A stretch of 64,000 nt of DNA from Anadara kagoshimensis (Eukaryota; Mollusca; Bivalvia; Arcoida; Arcidae), in assembly GCA_021292105.1 (NCBI GenBank), contig CM037864.1:45615109-45679108 (forward strand), in the 5' to 3' direction. The position numbers were made by a program, and so were the translations under genes. Numbering within the stretch: the first letter of the stretch is position 1; each line of letters opens with the position of its first letter. Positions 1 to 10,400 of this stretch are shown one piece after another. The notes beneath the pieces are model-generated. The model saw only the letters and a list, made by a program, of their open reading frames with translations. It was not told where the DNA came from and ran no database searches.

Positions 1-54
<54 letters not shown>
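1..54. repeat. (AT)n microsatellite
   Basis: An almost pure AT/TA dinucleotide run at the left edge, with one phase slip near base 20. Its true length is unknown because it touches the window boundary. Confidence 0.95.
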
Positions 55-55
<1 letters not shown>

Positions 56-229
56 TTTATATAGCCCCTTAATTACACAATGACTGTCGACGAGTCAGCA
101 GCGTCGCCAAGAAAACGTTATTTGCGACAGTAAATATCTAAATATCTATTATTTTAAAAAGTAATAAAATTGAAAACATAAAGGAAAAGCACCATAAATA
201 CGGTACACGGATAAATTTGACAGGTACCT

Positions 230-2879
230 ATGGAATTCGAAAGTCACATTAATTAGTTAAACTCAATTTATCTCAGTTAAATTAAGTTTAACTCAGTTAA
301 ACTTAATTTACTGACAAATAATTCACATGAACTGGACTATCTCTTATTAACTGGAGATAAACCTGTTTATTCTCATTTTTGTGACTTTCGCGTCAGTTAA
401 TGGTAGTTGTAACTATTATTTATGGAATTCGAAAGTCACATTAATTAGTTAAACTCAATTTATCTCAGTTAAATTAAGTTTAACTCAGTTAAACTTAATT
501 TAACTCAGTTAATGCCAATTAATTTGCATTAATTGCAGTTAATGCGAATTACAGAATATCTTAGTTTAACTGAGAAAATGCAAATTAATTCGACTTAACT
601 GGAGAAAAACTTAATTTAACTCAGATAAATCGATTTTATCTGCTTTTAATATGACTTGACTGAGGAATAATTGCCATGAACTGACAATAAACTCGTATTA
701 ACTCAGCAAGCGTTTCGATTGGTTTGTATCTCATGAAACTTAGTTCAATTGACTTAGTAAGAGATAAAATCTTGGAAGAACTTTGATGATGAAAATAATA
801 AGGTAAACAAGTGTGTCTTGTATCATGTTTATTAAAATCTAAAACAATGCTTAAAAATGCTTAACTATTCATCACTGAATAATTTACATATTCGCTTAAC
901 TATTCATCACTGAATAATTTACATATTCGGTTGATTATTAACTTTTAAATTTAAAAAATAATATAAAAGTATCAATTGTTCATATTTTTTGATAAATAAA
1001 TTCCTCTAAAAAATATACAATTGTCAGCTTAATTTGTTAATGGTGAATACAAATAGACATTTAGAGGATCTCCAAATGTGTGTATTTATATACACAATGT
1101 AATTTTTTAATTTCTTGAACATGTAAAGTCACACATGCTTTATTACATCAATATATTATTATCTCGCATGAACTGAACAACTCAACTTATCTGCAGTTAA
1201 TGAAAATTGTCAGTTAATAATAGTTACAACTACCATTAACTGACGCGAAAGTCACAAAAATGAGAATAACCAGGTTTATCTCCAGTTAATAAGAGATAGC
1301 CCAGTTCATGTGAATTATTTGTCAGTTAAATTAAGTTTAACTGAGTTAAACTTAATTTAACTGAGATAAATTGAGTTTAACTAATTAATGTGACTTTCGA
1401 ATTCCATAATTATTAACTGAAAATTTTCATTAACTGCAGATAAGTTGAGTTGTTCAGTTCATGCGAGATAATAACGTCACTCAGTTAATGATAATTGTCA
1501 ATCGAACAGTCTTTTGTAAGGTCCTATTACATTGGTTGGTGCTTTTACCGGATACGGATGATGGTTACGGATAAACAACATTGTCGCGACCACCACGTTT
1601 TTTGCAAGTTCGTCTGTTTTAATAGTTTAATAGTTTTCGTCTTTTCTACGTAGTAGTAACATTTTAAATATTTTATAGTGTTTTATTCTATATCACTACT
1701 ACGCCTACCTACCTACATACAAAGTGTTAATGTCCAACGAGTGTATTTATTCTTCATAGTGTAAAAACGTCCACAGAGTCCAGTCCATATTTTCGCGAAG
1801 AAGGAGACACGGAATACAACAACAACAATAATAGTTAAACAATGCCACAGTCGACTTTTAAAAGTATGGCATATGGGAAAGCAGACGTGGATTTTCTAGG
1901 AAAAATACAAACCAATCAAAACGCTTGCTGAGTTCATACGAGTTAATTGTCAGTTCATGGCAATTATTCCTCAGTCAAGTCATATTAAAAGCAGATAAAA
2001 TCGATTTATCTGAGTTAAATTAAGTTTTTCTCCAGTTAAGTTGGTTTGTATCTCATGAAACTTAGTTCAATTGACTTAGTAAGAGATAAAATCTTGGAAG
2101 AACTTTGATGATGAAAATAATAAGGTAAACAAGTGTGTCTTGTATCATGTTTATTAAAATCTAAAACAGAATGCTTAAAAATGCTTAACTATTCATCACT
2201 GAATAATTTACATATTCGCTTAACTATTCATCACTGAATAATTTACATATTCGGTTGATTATTAACTTTTAAATTAAAAAAATAATATAAAAGTATCAAT
2301 TGTTCATATTTTTTGATAAATATATTCAAGCACTAAATTCCTCTAAAAAAATATACAATTGTCAGCTTAATTGGTTAATGGTGAATACAAATAGACATTT
2401 AGAGGATCTCCACATGTGTGTATTTATATAAATTTTTAATTTCTTGAAAATGAAAAGTCACACATACTTTATTACATCAATATACTATTATCTCGCATGA
2501 ACTGAACAACTCAACTTATCTGCAGTTAATGAAAATTGTCAGTTAATAATAGTTACAACTACCATTAACTGACGCGAAAGTCACAAAAATGAGAATAACC
2601 AGGTTTATCTCCAGTTAATAAGAGATAGTCCAGTTCATGTGAATTATTTGTCAGTTAAATTAAGTTTACATGAGTTAAACTTAATTTAACTGAGATAAAT
2701 TGAGTTTAACTAAATATTGTGACTTTCGAATTCCATAAAGATATTCTGTAGTTCGCATTAACTGCAGTTAATGCAAATTAATTGGCATTAACTGAGTTAA
2801 ATTAAGTTTAACTGAGTTAAACTTAGTTTAACTGAGATAAATTGAGTTTAACTAATTAATGTGACTTTCGAATTCCATA
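230..2879. mobile_element. Nested AGTTAA-rich inverted-repeat DNA elements
   Basis: The end motif TGGAATTCGAAAGTCAC occurs at about 231 and 421. Its reverse complement occurs at about 1390-1408, 2718-2736 and 2862-2878. Each copy is bordered by TA on the outside, as expected for a Tc1/mariner-like 2-bp target. The arms are built from variants of AGTTAA, TTAACTGAG and TTAATTAA. Several nested pairs can be traced: 421-560 with 2739-2879, 590-716 with 1917-2045, and 1150-1195 with 1428-1475. A block of about 430 bp is also directly duplicated (717-1150 and 2042-2490). No transposase is visible, so these are non-autonomous. The class assignment is an inference from the TA borders. Confidence 0.7.
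1500..1916. other. Non-repetitive island inside the repeat nest
   Basis: This block matches none of the AGTTAA arms around it. It contains an ATG at 1842 on the plus strand opening a 28-codon frame that stops at about 1929, where the next repeat arm begins. It could be a captured piece of host DNA or the original locus between two insertions. I recognise no protein. Confidence 0.3.
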
Positions 2880-3150
2880 CCAATGATTTACAAAAGCATT
2901 GCCGTAGATACCTTCAATTAGTTAAGACGTTTTTCACAAAGTTTAATTGATGGTATCGTTTTTAGTCATTATTTCGATTTTCAAACATTCTTTTAGATTT
3001 TATAAAATTTAGAATTTTCGTTTGGTTTTTTTTTTCATATGAATAACGCACGCAATTTCGTACAACAGTTTCAAAAATCATCCCCGATGCCTCTAGACAA
3101 TATATTGACTGTTCCCAAAATATCTATGGCATATCTGTATAAATACTTAC
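2880..3150. other. AT-rich stretch with no gene seen
   Basis: This lies between the last inverted-repeat arm and the signal-peptide exon. It would hold intron sequence of that minus-strand gene. I find no convincing second exon here. Confidence 0.4.
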
Positions 3151-3219
3151 AGCGTTTGTATGGTGAATTGATATGACGGCTATCAGCAGCACCAACGTCA
3201 ACACGCCCAGGCGGAACAT
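3151..3219 (-). CDS. Signal-peptide first exon of an unidentified secreted or membrane protein (partial)
   Basis: An ATG at 3219 opens a 23-codon frame beginning MFRLGVLTLVLLIAV and ending HTNA. It has one basic residue, a leucine/valine/isoleucine core and a small residue at the end, which is the classical layout of a cleaved signal peptide. The last codon is followed directly by GTAAGT, a consensus donor, at 3145-3150. An exon that encodes just the leader is common in genes for secreted peptides. A longer overlapping frame (ATG at 3253) looks nothing like a protein. The rest of the gene should lie at lower coordinates, but that DNA is the repeat nest, so the next exon is either left of the window or lost. 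A chance frame remains possible. The mature product cannot be guessed. Confidence 0.4.
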
Positions 3220-3639
3220 CTTGACGACTGATGTCCGGAGTGGAAACTGTCATCTTTTATTTTACATACCAATCAATACACGTGCAGATGTTACAGATGC
3301 TGAACATGTCCAGTATTTGATTGTCTTTGAATAATCAATAGCGGACAATTTGATACATCAAAGAATTAGTCATAGAAACTTATTTTAAGAATATCTCAAA
3401 AATACTAATTAAAGCATACAAAATTAGTTATTTAGCGTGATTATTACCATACAAAAGAGGTATATATACATGACGTGTTGCAAGAAAAAGAAAAGTTGTA
3501 GAAAAAGCCTACGTGACAATGTTTTGGGAGTGTTTCATGAATAAGTTTAAATTATTACAAATTATTCAGAATAACATAATATATAGATCAAGCGAATTCT
3601 TTATGCTGAATAATGTAATCAAGAGTTAAAACAAAAAAA

Positions 3640-4125
3640 TCAAACAAACCAACCAATGTCCAAATCACTATTCCGAAGCAAAACAAAAAAATTTGAAAAC
3701 TGACATATTAATTGAAACACGTGAGCGTTCAACAAGGAATTAAGACCTGGTACTTCGGAAGGATAATGAATAAAATATAGGACAAAAAGATGTACCATAT
3801 ATGTACACTTAGAAATCAGCTAAAATATAATCGGTATCTTCATGTAAAAGTCTAGCATGGCACTCAAAAAAATATGGCCGCCATCACAGTATCGTTGATA
3901 AGTTTGATGTCTTTGTGTCCAGAATTGCCCTGGATATATTTGACGTCTCATAGTCTTTTACACAATTTTATTACACACGTGGCGGTTGTAGCTAGCTAAA
4001 CAGGAGGTGCTTATCTTTCCGGAGCACCCGGTCTCACTTCCCTGGTGGAAGTTCACGTGTCTAACCTAACTTGTCACTTTCAAAGTTTTAACCTTGCTTC
4101 TGGATTGTGATTTTGATATGGGTAA
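3640..4125. repeat. Two copies of a dispersed ~270-bp repeat (family R1)
   Basis: A nearly full-length plus-strand copy spans about 3863-4125. It runs from GCCATCACAGTA through GTAGCTAGCTAAACAGGAGG to TTCTGGATTGTGATT. A shorter minus-strand copy lies at about 3640-3770. I see no terminal inverted repeats and no clear pol III boxes, so SINE or MITE status is undecided. The best match elsewhere in the window is 16643-16915. Confidence 0.75.
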
Positions 4126-4772
4126 GTTTTTTATTTCCATTAGTCTGATGGTCAAAGGCGATGCTTTTCACCTGGTCACAGCAGATAAAGCATGCGTGAA
4201 AATTATGTTATAACAGTTCTATATAAATCTTAACATAGCCAGTTCATGTTTTATGTTTAACTGTTACATGTGTAGATGGTTAACAATCCACATGATCGAA
4301 CTTGTTGGTTGGTGACATTTACCTTTGAATCCAGGGATATTTGATTCCACGTCCTTTTTTCATCCAAATTGCACGTGTAATAGTGATTCTGGAATAATCT
4401 GTATTGACAGGTTTGTAGACTGATAGCGATAGTCATCAAAGATGCATGTCTATCACCATGCTTGTCAGTAACACGCCCGTCTTTCAGTACTTTGATTAAT
4501 GTGTGTTATTCAACTTTACTTTTTTCTGTTAATTTTTATGTAAGGGTTGGGGCTCGGTGACATTATGTTACCATGGACGAAGAACGGAGACATTTGTATT
4601 TCTACTCCTAGACTACGTGATAAAAGGTGTTATAAAAACATTTATTATACCTCATAAGAAAAATATGATGCTATCTGTAATTTGATTGGATCGTTGGATC
4701 ATGTGATCAGGGTGGAGAAAACATCGTGTATCCCTCTGAAAACATCATATCCCACCTCTTCGGAACACACCA

Positions 4773-4796
4773 TGACGTCACAATGATATGACGTCA
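4773..4796. promoter_or_regulatory. Two CRE-type palindromes
   Basis: TGACGTCA occurs at 4773-4780 and again at 4789-4796, with starts 16 bp apart. This octamer is the consensus CREB/ATF site. No adjacent gene start was recognised, so a regulatory role is only a possibility. Confidence 0.3.
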
Positions 4797-4966
4797 TCGA
4801 TGGAGAATCGGTCACGACGTTCTAACGTTTGCCTCCGATGAGTTCCGATAGGAGAAAAAGCAATGAATCGGAGAAGGAATGATGTTTTCAGGCTGTCTTT
4901 TGTTAAATATTTTTCTTTCTTTCTGTCTTTCTTATTACAATGGTTATTTTTCGGTATAATAAACAA

Positions 4967-5105
4967 TTTATTGCCTTTGTTTGAGGGAGATATGAACATT
5001 TGTTCACCCTTAACAAGTCAAATTTCCCTCGGGCTTCGCCCTCGGGAAATATGACTTGTTGCGGGTGAACTAATGTTCATATCTCCCTCACTCAAAGGCA
5101 ATAAA
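4967..5105. mobile_element. Near-perfect palindrome (foldback MITE)
   Basis: About 68 bp on each side of the centre (about 5036, loop TTCG) are inverted copies. Each arm runs from the flank TTATTGCCTTT through GAGGGAGATATGAACA and ACAAGTCA to TTTCCCTCGGG. The whole unit could fold into one long hairpin. It has no coding capacity. Overlapping short ORFs on both strands are by-products of the palindrome. Confidence 0.85.
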
Positions 5106-5111
5106 TGTATA

Positions 5112-5262
5112 ATATGCCAATCCATGCCCAAATCACAATCCAAAAGCAAAATTAAAAAACATTAAAATTTGGCTTTAGTTAAACATTTAAACCTCCATCA
5201 AACAAGTGGGCCACGTGTTCCGGAAGGGTAAACACCTCATGTTTAGCTAACTAACTTGAATT
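5112..5262 (-). repeat. R1 dispersed repeat, truncated copy
   Basis: It carries the reverse complement of the R1 3' half (CCAAATCACAATCC, then the CACGTG and GGTAAACACCTC parts). It lies just right of the palindromic MITE. Confidence 0.65.
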
Positions 5263-6366
5263 ATAAAGGAATGAAAATATTTATTTCTTTGTGTTATAAA
5301 AATGAATTTTATATACATTTTACACGTTTAATATAATCAGTAGTTTACAAAAATCAATTTTTCAAGAAAACATTTCCATTTTTATAACTCGGACAATACT
5401 TAGAAGTTCCTTGACTCTGCTTATTTACATAGTGTTCTCTTGATGAACTTATTTAAAAACGCTATATGTACATTGATTTTTATAACAAGTAGTTTTTTAT
5501 GTGCCTAAAATTTATATGGACAATACATATGATAATGAAAATTAATAAAATCAACAACTTGAAATTGATTGGCTGGAAGGGTAGCCAGTATTTTGAGACA
5601 TGTTACTTTCGGTATCCCGGTGTCAACGACTTTTCTTCCGTTTATGCCATCTGCATTGTTTTACATATATTTAATTACAATTACCGTTTTACTGATGGAC
5701 TGATGATTGGTATTCAGCTGATAAACATGTTATTTTGGATAATTGTACCAAATTTGTTAATTTTGATTTTGTTCTAAATGATTATTTGTCTATTATGCTA
5801 GTAAACTGTGAGATTATTTGCTTTTGACGGTCATCTTATTCTTATTCAAAATGTCGCAATTTAAAATTGCAAACCAGGGTTAACCATTAAAGGCATATAA
5901 TTATTAAAAAGAGGCCGATTTTTTCTTCATATGACGTGGCATCTCACACAACAAAGCGACTAGATACTGACTATGGTGTGAAAGATGGTTCATGAAAAAG
6001 ATATTGATGTGTGACCTTTCACAGCCCCATCAGTGGTGTCAAGAAGTGACCAGTTACGTTAGAAATAAATAGAATCCAAATAAACGTTCGATAATGTAAG
6101 TTTTTGTCCGGCTATACATACCGAAATAAGTTCAAAGAACATATGTCTTTAGTCTCCTTATTTTGTGGATTCCTTTTAAAAAGAGTGGGTAGGTGATAGA
6201 ATGGTGTTAAAAATTCCAGTCAAGATTACCCTATTCAAATCGAGATATCATCAGTTATAGAAAAATTGGATGAAGGAGCGACAATCAGCAGTGATTAGTT
6301 ACATAGGGCAGGTACTCTTGCATTGCATAGAGAGTTTGTGAGGAGGAAGTAAAAAAAAAAAAACAA

Positions 6367-6372
<6 letters not shown>
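5263..6372. other. Repeat-poor AT-rich stretch; decayed SINE core at about 6190-6330
   Basis: I see no gene here. Around 6200-6265 a decayed segment (GGTGTTAAAAATTCCAGTCAAG, shown in part) resembles the body of the SINE at 52937-53259. Confidence 0.35.

Positions 6373-6434
<62 letters not shown>
6373..6434. repeat. (AT)n microsatellite
   Basis: A pure AT run of about 62 bp. It lies just beyond the likely poly(A) site of the tetraspanin gene. Confidence 0.95.
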
Positions 6435-6436
<2 letters not shown>

Positions 6437-6518
6437 AACACATGCACTGGTATGTTAATGGTTTTTATACTTAATCGTATAAAGAAAATAAGCAAATAAA
6501 TAAAGTATATAAAATAAT

Positions 6519-6524
6519 TTTATT
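6519..6524 (-). terminator. Likely poly(A) signal AATAAA of the tetraspanin gene
   Basis: AATAAA on the minus strand, about 112 bp after the tetraspanin stop codon (6636-6638). It is the first such hexamer downstream that I can see. Confidence 0.5.
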
Positions 6525-6635
6525 TTTATACCATACTGCATAAATACAAATATTAATTAGAATTTCGCGAGCCGACAGCATTTTCATAATATTATTCTTA
6601 TATTACTTTATGTTGGATCTCATCACCATTCAGTA

Positions 6636-7338
6636 TCAAACTTTGACTTTAGCTTTGGCTGACTTCTTTATCTGTTTTATTCTTAGAAAAAATCTCGCAC
6701 CAAAAACTAAACATAAAACCTGTAAATAAACAAAATTATACTGAAATAAAAATAATCTTTAAATTTAAAAAAAAAATTGAACTTATTAAAAATCAAAGCT
6801 GAAAACCAGTCTTAGTAAGATTCAGAACACGACTACATAACATATGACTTGTGCAAGAAAACAAGACAAGAGAAACGCTCGTTGAGACCAGTGATTATAA
6901 ACCCCGACTTTGGACGGACACTGAGTGTAATAAGGACATGTTTATTTGGTGGTTTTGTACACAATCATAGTCATTTATTATACAAGCGAACAGTTTGAAA
7001 TCTTTAGAGTTCCTGAAATTTGGAAATGCTAAATGGTAACAGTCAAAACAACTTAAAACAGGTGATGGTTAACATTCAAACATCGGTCAATGTTCAAATC
7101 ACAATCCAAAAAGCAAAGTAAAAAGTTTTAAAATTTGCAAGTTTAGTCAAACATGTGAACTTTCACCGAGGAAGTGAGACTAGGTGCTCACGAAGAGTAA
7201 GTGCCTCCTGATTAGCTGGCTACACAATACAAATTAACATATGAATATTGCGGTTACGAAAAACAAGGGGTGGTTTAATATTAAAACATCATGTAACTTC
7301 AAGTTTTCCGTGGATGAGATCATTTTTCTAAATATAAC

Positions 7339-7372
<34 letters not shown>

Positions 7373-7463
7373 GGATTACCTCAAAGATAATGAGCGGACC
7401 TAACACCCCTAGCATAGTTACACTACACTCGTTGTACCATGTCTTTATTACTTCAAAACATCC
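6636..7463 (-). CDS. Tetraspanin exons 8-9: last loop cysteines, TM4, tail and stop
   Basis: Exon 8 (7463-7380) begins GCFEVIKTWYNEC, the usual GC...W junction before TM4, and enters TM4. Exon 9 (6719-6636) finishes TM4 (VLCLVFGARFF) and encodes a basic tail ending KKSAKAKVKV and TGA. The donor of exon 8 is followed by a long CT-rich microsatellite (GA on the plus strand). Confidence 0.9.
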
Positions 7464-10400
7464 CTATAAGTAACAAAAAAACAAGCACATGTTAAATTTA
7501 AAAACATAATTATTTCAAATCAATACATATACATTGAACTTTTATAAAAAAAATGCTACACTACATCGAGAGTTTCTTACACAAGGACCTGGAACAGAAA
7601 GAACCAACGAAAAAGTCAAATGGAAAACCTTCTACTTTTCAACTACATTGTACATAAGAAAAATATTAAATCAATTCTATCCCTCAATGTGTTTTTCGTT
7701 GGTAATTTCGGGTGTTTTATAAGCTGTACATCCAAGTGGATATGCATGTATTTTGTTTCGAAGTGTAAAAAGTACTATATTTTTTATTCTTTACTAATGT
7801 GCTACGATTTTATTCAACGTAATAAAGAATAAGATTGGTATTATAATTTCTTTCTTTTAACTAATATATCTTTTAGTAGTGCAGATTTTGATTTGAAAAC
7901 GAAAATTAAATACATGTACTTGTGTTTATGTTATTGATTGTTCGGGTACACTACATTTCTTTATATTCGAATTTTAGATTTACATTTGTAGGGAAATGAA
8001 AAGATGGAGTTTTTATTCATTCGTTACAGCAACTAATGAACAATAAATTTTAAACAAATATATGCATATTCGGCCATCACTATTAATGTACAAGTAATTT
8101 TCACATTTGTTTAGTAAACATTTAAGTAGTGAAAAAGTTATAAGCTGAAACAGCAAGTGTAATGTATTCCTGAATCATTAAAAACAAACACGCCATCCAA
8201 TGTTCAAATCGCAATAAAAAAAGTCAAAACTGGCATAAGTTAAACATGTGAACATCTAGGGAAGGTTTTGGATGACCCAAAACGGTAAGCACGTGTAAAG
8301 TCAAACTTCCAAATGAAAGAAACTGGAACTTTACGACTATATCAAATATATTAAGAATAACCTTGGATACATAGACAACATACTAAAATATTGTAATGAC
8401 GACCATAAAGTGTTTTGAGTGTCTCGATAAGCCTAGGCTTGCCCTGCAATAGTTATAATTAATTTTAAGCAGCATGTTTCATTTCATTTTTGAAGCGACT
8501 TATTTGCTACAACACCCAGCTACATTATTGATATGAACTATGACTTACTAAATCGTGCCAGAATCCTGGTGTCATGGCTTGACATAAAACACGGTTTGTA
8601 GGTTCTGGTTGGGTGTAATTCTTTTCTTTGAGAACACAACATGCATCTGGAATTTTGGTCTTTGGCTATAAATAGAAAAAAGAATCAAACAAACCATCAT
8701 GTTGTCTTGTATGTATTAGACCTCAAGAATACCAGAAACACAAGATTTAGATTACCTTATGGAGTGGAATTTTTAGTCACAGTGCTGAGTTCATTATTTT
8801 ATTGTAGTTATAATTGTATATTTTCGTAATTTAAGTAATTATTGAATTAAATAGCTGTATATTTTCGCAATTTAAGTAAATATTGAATTAATAAAACATA
8901 AAGTTCATTTTTTGAAAAATAAGAGTGTGGAAAAAATTATTTCTTCAACTAAATGTTTGAAATTATACCATTATGCGAAAGCCTGAACGAGAACATCTTA
9001 TGTTTCAGATTATCGCCACAATGACAACACGTATCTCGATCTAGATCTGTAACGTTCGCCATCAGTGGTCTTTGTAATAAGATAGTTACCATAGAAATTC
9101 GAGATTGTACTTACTTTATATGAGGCATTTTTCCAGGCACTGTATTTGTAGTCCTCTGGGCTTTCAACGCCACAACAACTAGTCTATAAATACAAGAAAT
9201 TCCAGTGATAATCTTCATAATCCAAACACAAGCATCCTTATTACACACGTGGCGGTAGTAGCTAGCTAACCAGAAGGTGATTATCCTTCCAGTGCACCCG
9301 GCTTCATTTTCCGTGTGAAATTTTACGCGTTTAAATTAAATTTTTAGTTTTTACTTTACTTTGGGATTGTGATTTGGACATACGTACATTGGTGTTTGTT
9401 TTTTTTAGACTGGAGAGCAAAATGAGACTTTTTTACAATGAGTGCGTTTAAAGGGCCAGTTTAGATAGTGTATAGTTTTGGTCCTAAAAGTACGTAGTAA
9501 ATCACTAGCTAAGCAGGAGGTGCTCACCCTTCCAGAGCACTCCGCCTCACTTCCCTGTTGGAAATTCACGTGTATAACCTGACTTGTCAGTTGCAAAGTG
9601 TTTTTACAAAACCTTTGCTTCTGGATTGTGATTCGAAAATGGATTAGTATGTTTATTTTTCATTGGTATAATTTCATAGGTAGTTTAGTTGCTTTAGATA
9701 TTTCAAATATTATGTTTTGTCTAAATATGCTGATCAATGTTCTTGCGTGAAACCTTAGAAACTGTCTTAGAAACTGTCGGCAGCAAAGGAACATTATAGA
9801 CCGAGTGGTCGAAAGCGCGGACTACGGGTCACAGAACCACTTTTGATATATTTCACAATACCTGGCCCTTCAGTAGTAGGTAAAGCAGCCATCATCCATT
9901 CTCAGTATACTAACCTCAATCTGTAATATATCCCAAGCTCTCTTAACCAATGAACCATCAACATATAGTTCAGTTACTGCATACTTCATATGTTTGAACA
10001 AGTTATCGCCTATCTACAAATATATTGACATAGTGTTTGTCGAAAAGAACAGACATGTATTCATATATACTTGTCAAAATAAAACAAGAAGCTCGATAAT
10101 CTAAAAAGAATTCAAGAAGCTCAATCAAACAAAAGGAGTCATATCATAACAGAAAAAAAGTTTGCTTTGACCGAATATCATCAAATATAAAGACTAGTTC
10201 GTAATACTACATTGTACTTCTATATCATTCCTATCTAGTCCATATTAATCATTGCACACAGAAGTTATTATATTATTTGTTCTATATTCTCACGATATCG
10301 TTCTGTATATTTTGTATTTTTTACATTAAAAGATTTTAAATTCATTTGCGTACTAGTTAAATTTCTTTTCTTATGGAACAATAACTATGGCAACATCAGA

